Positions 1 to 8,697 of a DNA stretch of 64,000 bases are shown one piece after another. How positions within the stretch are numbered: position 1 is the first letter of the stretch; the number at the start of each line of letters is the position of its first letter. This DNA comes from an uncultured Bacteroidales bacterium. Lineage in GTDB: Bacteria > Bacteroidota > Bacteroidia > Bacteroidales > Muribaculaceae. The position numbers and the translations under genes are program-made. The notes below the pieces were generated by a model. The model did not search any database. It worked only from the letters and a program-made list of their open reading frames with translations, and was not told the DNA's origin. The stretch lies in contig UQVH01000010.1 in assembly GCA_900544535.1 (NCBI GenBank), positions 38,046 to 102,045 on the forward strand, read 5' to 3'.

Positions 1-2
1 CC

Positions 3-1355
3 ATCCTGATTTTTGCCGGATGGAGCATGGACGAAAAGCCTTTTGCCTCACTGAGGCGCGGAGGCTACCGGATCATCGCCGTCTGGGACTACCGCGACGA
101 CGACGCGATGCAGACACTCGCCGAAGAGCTGCGAAATTACCGCGAGACGGTGGTCATCGGCTGGTCGTTCGGAGTCCCCGCTGCCTCGCGCTTCCTGCAA
201 GCCCATCCTGAACTGCCGGTCACGGCACGCATCGCCGTCAACGGCACGATGCACCCTGTCGATGACCTGCGCGGCATACCGGAGGCCATTTTCGCAGGAA
301 CTTTGGCCGGACTCGGAGAAAAAACGCTGTCGAAATTCCACTTGCGCATGTGCGGCTCGGCAGAAGCTTACCACCGCTTCTGCCTGACGCTTCCCGCGCG
401 CGATATTGACGGCCTACGGGCCGAGCTTGAAGCCGTCCGTGATGCCGGCGACGCCGCAGATGTGGTCTGGGACACGGCGATTGTCAGCAGTTCGGACCGC
501 ATCATTCCCCCTGAAAACCAGCTGCGCGCATGGCGGAGCGGCGAGGCTCTCGAAGTGCTGACAACTGACGGCGCGCACATGCCCGACTTTCAGGCGCTTA
601 TCGACAGGTTCGTCACCGAGAAGGGACTCGTGGCCGAGAAATTCGGCCGCGCCGGGGAGACTTACGACGACAATGCCGTGATCCAGCGTGAGATCGCCGA
701 AAAACTCTGCGCGACGGCGCGCGAACTTACCTCCGGCACTCCGGGCAAAATCATCGAGATAGGCTGCGGAACGGGGATGACAACCCGTATGATCGCTGCG
801 GCTTTTCCCGGTGCGGCGATCGAAGCCTGGGACCTGCATATACCCGAAACCCTCGGTCTTCCGCCGCAAACGGCGCTCACGACGCTCGAATGCGACGCCG
901 AGACCGCAATCAGAGAACTTCCGGCTGAGAGCGCCGACATGATCTTCTCGGCCTCGACTGTACAGTGGTTCAACTCCCTCCCGGAATTTCTGCGTCAGAC
1001 CGCACGGGTGCTCCGTCCGGGCGGCATGGCTTTCATCTCGACTTTCGGTCCTGAGACCATGCGGCAGATCCGCTCCCTGCTCCCGCAGGCCGGTCACTAC
1101 CCCGACGCCGCTATACTGCGGCGCATGATCCCGGAAAACCTTGAGCCGGTAGGCTTCCTCGAAGAAATCCGGGAGCTGCGGTTCCCCTCCCCTCTTGAAG
1201 CCCTGCGCCACGTAAAACTCACCGGCGTCAACGCCCTCGGAAGCGGCAACGGTGCCGCGAGTGCCCGCGAAGTGATGAGGCTCTACCCTACGGAGCCTGA
1301 CGGCGGCGCCACCCTCACCTATCATCCGATTTACATCTCACTCAAAAAACACTGA
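3..1355 (+). CDS. BioG-BioC fusion: pimeloyl-ACP methyl ester esterase / malonyl-ACP O-methyltransferase (5' end outside window)
   Basis: Two biotin-synthesis activities appear joined in one chain. The first ~200 residues resemble BioG (DUF452 alpha/beta hydrolase), which removes the methyl ester from pimeloyl-ACP: nucleophile motif GWSFG (Ser47 counted from the ATG at 27), an Asp in SSDRIIPP and a His in GAHMPDF. The rest, from about residue 205, is a class I SAM methyltransferase with motif I EIGCGTG, as in BioC, which methylates malonyl-ACP to start pimelate synthesis. The frame stays open upstream of the ATG at 27 and reads ILIFAGWS, the usual BioG N-terminus, so the true start lies left of the window. 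bioD follows after 12 bp, which supports the assignment. The two enzymes act at the first and last steps of pimeloyl-ACP building. Confidence 0.88.
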   Translation: MLIFAGWSMDEKPFASLRRGGYRIIAVWDYRDDDAMQTLAEELRNYRETVVIGWSFGVPAASRFLQAHPELPVTARIAVNGTMHPVDDLRGIPEAIFAGTLAGLGEKTLSKFHLRMCGSAEAYHRFCLTLPARDIDGLRAELEAVRDAGDAADVVWDTAIVSSSDRIIPPENQLRAWRSGEALEVLTTDGAHMPDFQALIDRFVTEKGLVAEKFGRAGETYDDNAVIQREIAEKLCATARELTSGTPGKIIEIGCGTGMTTRMIAAAFPGAAIEAWDLHIPETLGLPPQTALTTLECDAETAIRELPAESADMIFSASTVQWFNSLPEFLRQTARVLRPGGMAFISTFGPETMRQIRSLLPQAGHYPDAAILRRMIPENLEPVGFLEEIRELRFPSPLEALRHVKLTGVNALGSGNGAASAREVMRLYPTEPDGGATLTYHPIYISLKKH

Positions 1356-1367
1356 TCACGGAAAACC

Positions 1368-2003
1368 ATGAGTCAAGCATATTTCATATCAGGCATAGAC
1401 ACCGACGCCGGCAAAAGCTATGTGACCGGCTATCTCGCAGCGCGCATGATGAAGGACGGCCAGAAAGTCATTACACAGAAGTTCATCCAGACAGGCAACA
1501 CTGGCTTCTCAGAGGACATCGATCTCCACCGCAAGCTGATGGGCACCGGTATGCTCCCCGAAGATCTCGACCACACGACGGCGCCGGTCATTTTCTCCTA
1601 TCCCGCCTCGGCCCAGCTCGCCGCACGTCTCGACGGCCGTGAGATAGACCTCGACGCGATCGACAGCGCCACCGCGCGGCTCAAGGAACTCTACGACATC
1701 GTGCTGATCGAAGGAGCCGGAGGGCTGATGGTTCCCGTCACGGACGACTTTTTCACCATCGACTATGTCAGCTCGCGCCGTCTGCCGCTGATGCTCGTGA
1801 CCAATGGTGTCTTAGGGTCGATCAACCACACCGTCCTCTCGCTTGAGGCCGTCAAGGCCCGCGGCATCGAGCTTGTGGCACTCCTCTACAACGAGCATTT
1901 CGACACCGATAAAGTCATCGCCGAAGACACCAAAGGCTTCCTGCGCCGCTACCTCAGCCGCCACTTCCCCGCCGCCCGCTTCGCCACCATTCCTTCTCTG
2001 TAA
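1368..2003 (+). CDS. bioD: Dethiobiotin synthetase BioD
   Basis: ATP-dependent carboxylation of 7,8-diaminopelargonate to dethiobiotin, the penultimate biotin step, in the cytoplasm. The N-terminus carries the BioD P-loop variant GIDTDAGKSYVTG (residues ~9-21), and the second conserved block IEGAGGLMVPV lies near residue 115. The length, 211 aa, is normal for the family. It starts 12 bp after the stop of the bioG-bioC fusion, so the two are very probably cotranscribed. bioA, bioB and bioF are not in the window and would be expected upstream. Confidence 0.93.
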   Translation: MSQAYFISGIDTDAGKSYVTGYLAARMMKDGQKVITQKFIQTGNTGFSEDIDLHRKLMGTGMLPEDLDHTTAPVIFSYPASAQLAARLDGREIDLDAIDSATARLKELYDIVLIEGAGGLMVPVTDDFFTIDYVSSRRLPLMLVTNGVLGSINHTVLSLEAVKARGIELVALLYNEHFDTDKVIAEDTKGFLRRYLSRHFPAARFATIPSL

Positions 2004-2034
2004 GACGGATGTTATGAATTACGCAAATAATTCG

Positions 2035-2042
2035 TAACTTTG
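2035..2042 (+). promoter_or_regulatory. Bacteroidota promoter -7 element (TAACTTTG)
   Basis: Matches TAnnTTTG, the -7 element of the Bacteroidota housekeeping sigma factor. It lies 28 bp before the ATG at 2070, so the exonuclease gene has its own promoter and need not depend on the biotin operon. Confidence 0.65.
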
Positions 2043-2069
2043 TCATGCCCTAAGAGGGCGTTTTATACT

Positions 2070-2732
2070 ATGGACATCAATCAATTCAGTATTTCCATAT
2101 CGAAGGAACAGCTGTCGACGCTGCCGACGGTCGAATTTCCGGGCCGGATCACCGTGCTTGAGACGGTGGGCGACGCCCGCGCCGCACTGCGCTATCTGCG
2201 CAAGTGCGGGACAGTCGGTTTCGACACCGAGACCAAACCGAATTTCCGTAAAGGCCAGACCAATACGGTGTCACTCATACAGGTCTCCACACTCGACCAT
2301 TCGTTTCTGTTCCGCCTCAACAAACTCGGCTTCTTTCAGGAGATGCGCGACTTCATGGAGGCCGACGATGTGGTCAAAGTGGGGCTATCGCTGCGCGACG
2401 ACTTCCATGTGCTGCACCGCATCGCCGCTTTCGATCCTCAGAACTTCATCGATCTGCAGAACCTCGTCAAGACATTCAGCATCACCGATTCCAGTCTTCA
2501 GAAGATCTACGGCATCCTCTTCAACGGCCGCATCTCCAAGAACCAGCGCCTGAGCAACTGGGAGGCCGCCGAACTCTCGCCCGGACAGCAGACCTATGCC
2601 TCGATAGACGCCTGGGCCTGCCTGAAAATATACAACTATCTCTCTGACGGCAACTTCCGCCCGCAGGAGTCCCCCTATCTGCATCCGGCAGAGCCTGATA
2701 CGGATACATCCACGGCTGAAATCGGGAAATAA
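2070..2732 (+). CDS. 3'-5' exonuclease of the RNase D / DEDDy family
   Basis: A 220-residue single-domain DEDD nuclease. The exo I motif is GFDTETKP, exo II lies in VKVGLSLRDDFHVL, and exo III is YASIDAW (Tyr-x3-Asp), which defines the DEDDy subgroup with two-metal catalysis. There is no HRDC domain, so it is not a full RNase D. Such stand-alone proteins are common in Bacteroidales, with RNA or DNA 3' ends as presumed substrates. An in-frame TTG lies further upstream at 2040, but it falls inside the -7 promoter element, so ATG 2070 is preferred. Confidence 0.85.
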   Translation: MDINQFSISISKEQLSTLPTVEFPGRITVLETVGDARAALRYLRKCGTVGFDTETKPNFRKGQTNTVSLIQVSTLDHSFLFRLNKLGFFQEMRDFMEADDVVKVGLSLRDDFHVLHRIAAFDPQNFIDLQNLVKTFSITDSSLQKIYGILFNGRISKNQRLSNWEAAELSPGQQTYASIDAWACLKIYNYLSDGNFRPQESPYLHPAEPDTDTSTAEIGK

Positions 2733-2782
2733 ATCCATCCAGAACCTACAACCACCACCTTAAAACCAATATCCGACTAATC

Positions 2783-2977
2783 ATGAAATTACGCCGCTCA
2801 ACATTCATTCCGCTTATCCTGCTCGTCTATCTCGGAGTCATGAGCTATATCGGCTTCCACGAATATCAGGAAGGCCACTACCTCTACTACTTCGGTGTGA
2901 TCGGGGTGACACTTGCCATCATCGCCCTGCTCCACGTCTTTCTGAAAAAGCGAGAGCGGCAACGGGGGCGGCGCTAA
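2783..2977 (+). CDS. Small membrane protein, two predicted TM helices
   Basis: A 64-residue protein with hydrophobic stretches at about residues 9-24 and 34-53 separated by a short polar loop (HEYQEGHY), and a very basic C-terminus (KKRERQRGRR) that should lie in the cytoplasm by the positive-inside rule. I cannot name a function. It sits in the same direction between the exonuclease and the FNT channel genes with gaps of 50 and 41 bp. The composition and start context look like a genuine gene. Confidence 0.65.
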   Translation: MKLRRSTFIPLILLVYLGVMSYIGFHEYQEGHYLYYFGVIGVTLAIIALLHVFLKKRERQRGRR

Positions 2978-3018
2978 ACCACTCATCCATATCCATAAAT
3001 CCAAAACCACCGCCCACG

Positions 3019-3816
3019 ATGCAAATCAGAGCCCCACGCGAAATCACAGAAACCGCGGCCTCGGCCGGCGCCGCCAAAGCTTCACTGACCGTCAACAACA
3101 CCGCACGTCTGCTCACCGCCGCCTGCCTTGCGGGCGCCTACATCGCTCTTGGGGGCATCCTCTCGCTCATCGTCGGATTCGGGTTCCCGGAAATCACTGC
3201 CTCGAACCCTGCAATGCAGAAGCTGCTCAGCGGCTGCATGTTCCCGATCGGACTGATCCTCGTGGTAGTGCTCGGCGCCGAGCTATTCACGGGCAACAAT
3301 GCGCTGCTCATCCCCTCCTACATGAAGCGCGAACACTCGTTCGGCACCGTCGTGCGCAACTGGACGCTGGTATATATCGGAAACTTCATCGGCGCGGTCC
3401 TTTTCACCTATCTGATGGTCTACTCCTGCGGTCTGACCGCTTCGGAGCCTTACCGCAGTGCCATAACCGGCATAGCCGTGGCAAAGGTGTCTATGCCGTG
3501 GATGACCGTGCTGCTAAAGGGGATCGGAGCCAACTGGTGTGTCTGCCTCGCTGTATGGCTTGCATTGGCCGGAAAAACATTTTTTGAAAAGGCTCTCGGA
3601 TGCTGGCTCCCGGTGATGGCATTCGTAGCCCTGGGCTACGAGCACTCGATCGCCAATATGTTTTTCATCCCGCTCGGCATGATGGAAGGGGCTGAGATAG
3701 GCGTCTGGCAGGCCATTCGCGACAATCTGATACCCGCCACGATCGGCAACATCATCGGCGGCGCCCTTCTCGTCGGCACCGTCTACGGCTACCTCCATAA
3801 CATCCGCCGGAAGTAA
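3019..3816 (+). CDS. Formate/nitrite transporter (FNT) family channel
   Basis: A 265-residue integral membrane protein with about six hydrophobic segments, fitting the pentameric FNT family (FocA, NirC, HSC). Family signatures include the region around GAELFTGNN (near residue 92) and the loop GIGANWCVCLAVWLA (near residue 175), with the conserved NW of the later half. Substrate (formate, nitrite, hydrosulfide or another small anion) cannot be decided from sequence. No pyruvate-formate lyase or nitrite gene is adjacent. The gene is followed within 20 bp by a strong terminator. Confidence 0.87.
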   Translation: MQIRAPREITETAASAGAAKASLTVNNTARLLTAACLAGAYIALGGILSLIVGFGFPEITASNPAMQKLLSGCMFPIGLILVVVLGAELFTGNNALLIPSYMKREHSFGTVVRNWTLVYIGNFIGAVLFTYLMVYSCGLTASEPYRSAITGIAVAKVSMPWMTVLLKGIGANWCVCLAVWLALAGKTFFEKALGCWLPVMAFVALGYEHSIANMFFIPLGMMEGAEIGVWQAIRDNLIPATIGNIIGGALLVGTVYGYLHNIRRK

Positions 3817-3834
3817 TCAGTCAGCGGGCTGAAT

Positions 3835-3899
3835 AAAATAACAGAACTGCACCCGAAGAGTCATGGTTGAGACTTTTTCGGGTGCGGTTCTGTTATTTT
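3835..3899. terminator. Bidirectional intrinsic terminator
   Basis: A 23-bp inverted repeat (3835-3857 with 3877-3899; core CAGAACTGCACCCGAA against TTCGGGTGCGGTTCTG, one G-T wobble) with A-rich left and T-rich right flanks. It lies between the convergent FNT gene and the C10 protease array and can end transcription from both sides. Confidence 0.88.
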
Positions 3900-3945
3900 G
3901 GATGTATGCCTCGCAGGGGCGGGGCTAAGTTGCGGTCACAGATTG

Positions 3946-6300
3946 TCAGCGGACAAGGATTTTGGCAACCTTCGAGCCCTGGCGACGGATGTAGACGCCG
4001 GGAGTGAGGTTGTCGGCGCTGACAGGCATACCCTGAAGGTTGAAGTATTCAACCGGAGCATCCTCGTCAACTTCCACATCAGAGATGCCGCTCTGATTGC
4101 CGATAGTGAAATAAACGCGCTTGTTCACATCGGTATCAGTCACGTACTCTGTGCGGCCCGCATTGTCAACCAGAGCATGTACAAAATAGCGTTCGCCGGG
4201 AATGGCACCTCTCATCGAGATCGTGATAGACTCTGTTGTGGTCTGTCCGGCGCTTACATATATCGGAAGCGTCTCGTTAACCTCGGCTGCACCGAATACA
4301 CCGACCTTGAATACACTCAGTCTGAAATCACGATAGACAACGCCGGTGAGGCCTTCGACCGAAAGATTGATCTTGATATTCATCGGATCAACGGCATCGG
4401 CATTATCGACCGAAACCGTGACCGGAGTCTTGAATGTAGGTTTAGGCACTCTGGCATTTACCGTCACCGGACAACTGCCCAACACCTTGAACAGACCGTT
4501 TTCAGATATGGCTATACCGAACTTGTATTCTCCCGGCTCAACTGCAAGACCCTTGTCATAGAACCATGAGGAAATAAATTCAAAGTCCGTGCTTTCAGGG
4601 GTGAAGTTAAGGGTATAATTTTCATTTGAATATGCACGTACTGACATATCTGCATTGAGAAGCACAGCCTTGACTGTCGCATTCGTGTCACCGTCGCCGG
4701 TAAAGCGTGCTGTTCCTGAGATCTTGATGTCGCTGCCGACAAAGAAATCGCCGTTGGTGTCAAGATTCTCGGCCACCAATTCGCCGGGCGAGGGAATTGT
4801 GGCATCGGTGATCTTGCCGTTCGAGCTGGTGATCAGCACATAACCCGCGATTGTGGCGGGAGACTGGAACGGATATTCCACACCGTCGACCAGAACCGCA
4901 GGATAGAGACGGTAGGTACCGTCGGCAAGACCTGAGATCCGGCCCTGCATCTGAGTGGCACTTCTGGTCATGCCGGTGACTATGTCTATGCCCCAGTTTC
5001 TGGGAACCTGAGCATCAACGGTGACAGAAGTGACTTTCTGTGTGCCGTCAGCATTGTAAATCTGATAAACAAACTGACCCGTGACCGTGTAGGGTGAACG
5101 GTTGACAAAAGAACCCAGAATATTAAAATATGTACCGCTGCCGGGATATGCCTGTGTCAGCTCGTCGATGCAGAAAGTGTATTTACGCGGCGAATCAGTG
5201 CCGTCCGAGGGCTTGATGCCGAGAAGAGCGCCCTGGTTATTGGTGTAGTCACCGTTGCCAGCACCAGTGCCGAGGTTGGTCGGTTTAAGCATCGACAGCA
5301 GGAAATAACCGTCGCTCATACCGCTCCATCCCCAGTTGAAATGGAAATATCCGTCAGGCCGGTAGCCGTCACAGACAAAACAGTGGGCTCCGCCCCAATA
5401 GACCATAGGACCGACATTTTTAAGATTCTCATAGATCATATTTTCCCATTCGGACGAAGAGTAGTAGTTGCGGAACTCATTGTGAATGCCGGCATCATAG
5501 CGGAAATATGTGACAAGCGCATTTCCGACCTGCTCTGAGTATGCAGCCGAAGCATCCGACCCATATCTCATGCGCAGAGAATAGCCGCAAGCCTGCATCA
5601 GCTTGGCAACGGCATCAGTCTGAGCCTGAGTGTAAGTGTAGCCATAGTAATAGTTAGCACTCATATTGGCCCAGTCGAATTCAAAATTACTGAAATCGGC
5701 CGAGATGGTCTCGCCGTTCCAGGAATAGCTGAACGAGGCTTTGTCACCGGCTTTGTCGGGCCAGTTGTGGTACTTCATAATCTGAGCCATAGCAGTTGCC
5801 ACACAGCCGGTATAAGTGGAGCGTCCGGACGACAACGGGCAGAAGTTATTGTAGGGCGAGCCCTGATCCCACCACGTACCGACCAACGGATTTATCTGCT
5901 CGCGCGAATCGGCGCGGGAGGCGGTGCGGACATAAGGTTCGGCACCTGCGGCGGAGGCCGAAAGAATCTCCTCGCTGCAAAGTTCGAGCCAGCCGCGGAG
6001 GTTGTCGGGGATATTGACAGGATCAAACGCTCCGCTGTCGCTGAAACCGATGACCGGAGCGGCCACATCGTCGGCCGAGACAATCATCCAGCCGCCTTCG
6101 GGCTTGTTGAACACATAGAGGGCCGGAGTTCCGGCTGAGCCGACTGTCATCACCGGCTCCGAGGCCAAAGCCGCTCCCGCCGAGCGCGATACCGACTGGC
6201 CGGTCACACGCTGCAAGGCCTCGGAGGGACTGAGGCTGCGCGCTGTCGCCGTCATGCCCGTCATGAGGGCCAACGACAGAAATAATACTGATTTACGCAT
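3946..6300 (-). CDS. C10 family (streptopain-like) cysteine protease, array copy 1
   Basis: A 784-residue secreted zymogen-type protease. Signal peptide: residues 1-20 (cut near TATA-RS). An N-terminal inhibitory propeptide (I69/Spi type) covers ~21-115, with the shared block VSADDVAAPVIGFSD. The peptidase domain covers ~135-365: catalytic Cys166 in YTGCVATAMAQ, His306 in GGAHCFVCDGY, followed by the family motif HFNWGWSGMSDGYF. The next ~370 residues look like beta-sandwich repeats and end in a short tail with EYFNLQG and YIRRQGSK. It is the last gene of the minus-strand array, 27 bp after copy 2. Unlike copies 2-4, the loop before the catalytic His is shortened. Probable role: digestion of dietary or host protein, by family analogy. 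Confidence 0.9.
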   Translation of the reverse strand: MRKSVLFLSLALMTGMTATARSLSPSEALQRVTGQSVSRSAGAALASEPVMTVGSAGTPALYVFNKPEGGWMIVSADDVAAPVIGFSDSGAFDPVNIPDNLRGWLELCSEEILSASAAGAEPYVRTASRADSREQINPLVGTWWDQGSPYNNFCPLSSGRSTYTGCVATAMAQIMKYHNWPDKAGDKASFSYSWNGETISADFSNFEFDWANMSANYYYGYTYTQAQTDAVAKLMQACGYSLRMRYGSDASAAYSEQVGNALVTYFRYDAGIHNEFRNYYSSSEWENMIYENLKNVGPMVYWGGAHCFVCDGYRPDGYFHFNWGWSGMSDGYFLLSMLKPTNLGTGAGNGDYTNNQGALLGIKPSDGTDSPRKYTFCIDELTQAYPGSGTYFNILGSFVNRSPYTVTGQFVYQIYNADGTQKVTSVTVDAQVPRNWGIDIVTGMTRSATQMQGRISGLADGTYRLYPAVLVDGVEYPFQSPATIAGYVLITSSNGKITDATIPSPGELVAENLDTNGDFFVGSDIKISGTARFTGDGDTNATVKAVLLNADMSVRAYSNENYTLNFTPESTDFEFISSWFYDKGLAVEPGEYKFGIAISENGLFKVLGSCPVTVNARVPKPTFKTPVTVSVDNADAVDPMNIKINLSVEGLTGVVYRDFRLSVFKVGVFGAAEVNETLPIYVSAGQTTTESITISMRGAIPGERYFVHALVDNAGRTEYVTDTDVNKRVYFTIGNQSGISDVEVDEDAPVEYFNLQGMPVSADNLTPGVYIRRQGSKVAKILVR

Positions 6301-6327
6301 AAGTGTGATTATCTAAGGAGGTAGTAG

Positions 6328-8649
6328 TTACTTTACTAAAATCTTCGAGACTTTCGATCCCTGGCGGCGGATATACACGCCGGGGGCGAGATTGTCGCCG
6401 TCGACAGGCATACCCTGAAGGTTGAAGTACTCGGCGGTAGCGCCGCTGTCGGCCTCAACGTCGGTAATATCGCTCTGATCTGCTACATAGAAATATGCTT
6501 TCGCAGTCTTGCCGACCCACTCGCCGTTAGCTCGTTTGCCGCATGTCACGGAATAGGTGTATCCTGTCATCGGAATCCGCAGGGAAGCCGTGTAGTTTAC
6601 CGTGCCGGTCCGGCCTTCGGTCACAAAGACAGGGACATCCGTACTTGAATCCTGAGTTATGCCTCGTTTTATGATGAAAGTCATGTTCTCGTCGACAAGT
6701 CCGGAAATGCCTTTGACGGTAGCAACGATATTGATGTTAGAGGGATCGACACCGGAGGCATTCTCTACGGTCACGCCGGTGACCTCATATTCGCCGTCGG
6801 CAGTGGCATTGGTTATAGTCACGGGACAAGTGGCGATGGTCTCGAAACCGATCTGGAGAGCCAGTGTATATTGGCCGGGGGCGATTCCGGAACCGGTCTG
6901 TGAGAACCATGCGCTGACAAAGTCGAAGTCGTTGCCGGTATCGGAAAATTTCAGATTCAGCTCGGTGCTGTAACCGCAGATATTTCCGTTGGAATCCAGA
7001 AGTCTCACGCCGACGTAGCGTTCGGTGTCACCGACTCCGCCGACAAACTTGGCTGTTCCGGTGACGCGGAAACGCTTGCCGAAATAAATGTCACCGTTGG
7101 AGCTGAGATTTTCGACCTCAAGGCTCGATGTCTCATGCAGTTCGGCCTTGTTCACACCGCCTTCGCGTGTAAAGATCACATAGTCGGGATAGCCCGGAGT
7201 CGGAGTAAAGACATGCTCCTCGCCATCGAACCCGAAAGCAGGATAGACATGATAGACTCCGTCGGGGAGCGACGCGGGAATGGAACATTCGATCATGGTC
7301 TCGTAGGTCGGAGGATAGAATTCCATCTGGGGAGAGGGAATCGACGCGTCTAACGACATCAGATATTCCTCCTTCCCTTCCTTTTCGGTGAAGATGCGGA
7401 ATTTGAAATTGCCTTTCACCATATAGGGCGAGAAGTTCACGAAAGTTCCGAACATTGACAGCAGAGAGCCGGAAACGAAAGTCTCTGTGATACCTTCGGT
7501 GGCATAGAAAGTGTAGCGGCGCTGCTGCGATGAACCTTCGGCGGCAGGTTTGATGCCTACAAGCACACCCTGGGCGTTGTTGAAACCGCCGGTACCGCCG
7601 CCGATACCTGTCGAACCCGGATTGAGGACATCAAGCAGGAAGTAGCCGTCGCTCAGACCGCCCCAGCCCCAGTTGAAATGATAGTAGCCGTTGCCTCTGT
7701 AACCGTCGCAGACAAAGCAGTGCGACACGTTGCCGCTGCCCCAGTAAAGAACAGGGCCGCAGTCTCTCAGGCTTCCATAGATCATCGCATCCCATTCGGC
7801 TGACGAATGCAGTTCGCGGGGTTCGTTGTGAAGACCGGCGTCATATTTGAAATATTTGACCAGAGCATTGCCGACTGTTGCGCCATAGGCTCCGGAGGCG
7901 GAAGTGCCATAGTGCATATTGACAGAATAACCGCAGGCCTGCATCAGCCTGGCCACAGCCTCTGCATTTTCTTTGGTCGGAGAGGTATAGCGATAGTCAT
8001 CAAGCATCTTGTCCCATTCGAAAGCATAGTTGCTGAAATCCTCACTCAGAGTGACCACGGAGGTACCGTCGTGCCACTGATATGACAGACTGGCATTGTC
8101 TGCGGCCCGGTCAGGCCAGTTGTGATATTTCATCACCTCGGCCATGGCGGTGGCGACGCAGCCGGTAACGGTCTTTGCGGAGCCGATCTTCGGACAAAAT
8201 TCATTGTACGGAGCATCCTGGTTCCAGGTAGTGGTCATCAGCGGCCCGATCGGCTCATGGTCAGTGTCGGCCGCACGCGAATAGACTCCGAGACCTTCGG
8301 CAGAAGCGCGGAGAATCTGTTCCTTGCACTGTTCCAGCCAGCCGCGGAGGTTTTCGGGAAGATTGGCGGGATCGAGACAGCCGTTGTCGCTGTAACCGAT
8401 CACCGGAGCCGCCACATCGTCAGCTGCGACAATCATGTAACCCTTTTCCGAATTGTTGAACAGGTAGAGTGCCGGAGTCTCCGCTTCACCCACCGTCATG
8501 ACGAGCTGCGGTTCGCCTCCCGAACGGGATACCGGGGCCACACCTTCGTTCACGGCCCTACCAAGAGCCTCGGCCGGACTGAGGCTGCGGGCCGATACGC
8601 TCAGCCCCGCCACAGCGGCCATTGATATGAATAATAGTGATTTTCGCAT
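6328..8649 (-). CDS. C10 family cysteine protease, array copy 2
   Basis: A 773-residue paralogue with the same plan: signal peptide 1-20, propeptide to ~115, peptidase domain with Cys164 (VTGCVATAMAE) and His310 (SHCFVCDGY), then NWGWGGLSDGYF, about 370 residues of beta-rich C-terminal region, and the tail with EYFNLQG and YIRRQGSK. It differs most from its siblings just before the active Cys (SAKTVTGC rather than RTYTGC) and in the central domain, which suggests different substrate preference. It has no promoter of its own in the 48 bp separating it from copy 3, so it is read as part of the array transcript. Confidence 0.9.
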   Translation of the reverse strand: MRKSLLFISMAAVAGLSVSARSLSPAEALGRAVNEGVAPVSRSGGEPQLVMTVGEAETPALYLFNNSEKGYMIVAADDVAAPVIGYSDNGCLDPANLPENLRGWLEQCKEQILRASAEGLGVYSRAADTDHEPIGPLMTTTWNQDAPYNEFCPKIGSAKTVTGCVATAMAEVMKYHNWPDRAADNASLSYQWHDGTSVVTLSEDFSNYAFEWDKMLDDYRYTSPTKENAEAVARLMQACGYSVNMHYGTSASGAYGATVGNALVKYFKYDAGLHNEPRELHSSAEWDAMIYGSLRDCGPVLYWGSGNVSHCFVCDGYRGNGYYHFNWGWGGLSDGYFLLDVLNPGSTGIGGGTGGFNNAQGVLVGIKPAAEGSSQQRRYTFYATEGITETFVSGSLLSMFGTFVNFSPYMVKGNFKFRIFTEKEGKEEYLMSLDASIPSPQMEFYPPTYETMIECSIPASLPDGVYHVYPAFGFDGEEHVFTPTPGYPDYVIFTREGGVNKAELHETSSLEVENLSSNGDIYFGKRFRVTGTAKFVGGVGDTERYVGVRLLDSNGNICGYSTELNLKFSDTGNDFDFVSAWFSQTGSGIAPGQYTLALQIGFETIATCPVTITNATADGEYEVTGVTVENASGVDPSNINIVATVKGISGLVDENMTFIIKRGITQDSSTDVPVFVTEGRTGTVNYTASLRIPMTGYTYSVTCGKRANGEWVGKTAKAYFYVADQSDITDVEADSGATAEYFNLQGMPVDGDNLAPGVYIRRQGSKVSKILVK

Positions 8650-8697
8650 TGTACTGTGAAATTATTGACTGTGTTGGTTTATTCAGTATGTCTCAGA

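Noticed and set aside
3946..4060. EYFNLQG in the protease tails as a processing site like that of a viral protease (ENLYFQG).
   Set aside because: The order of residues differs and no such protease is present; the likeness is chance. It is better seen as part of a C-terminal domain.
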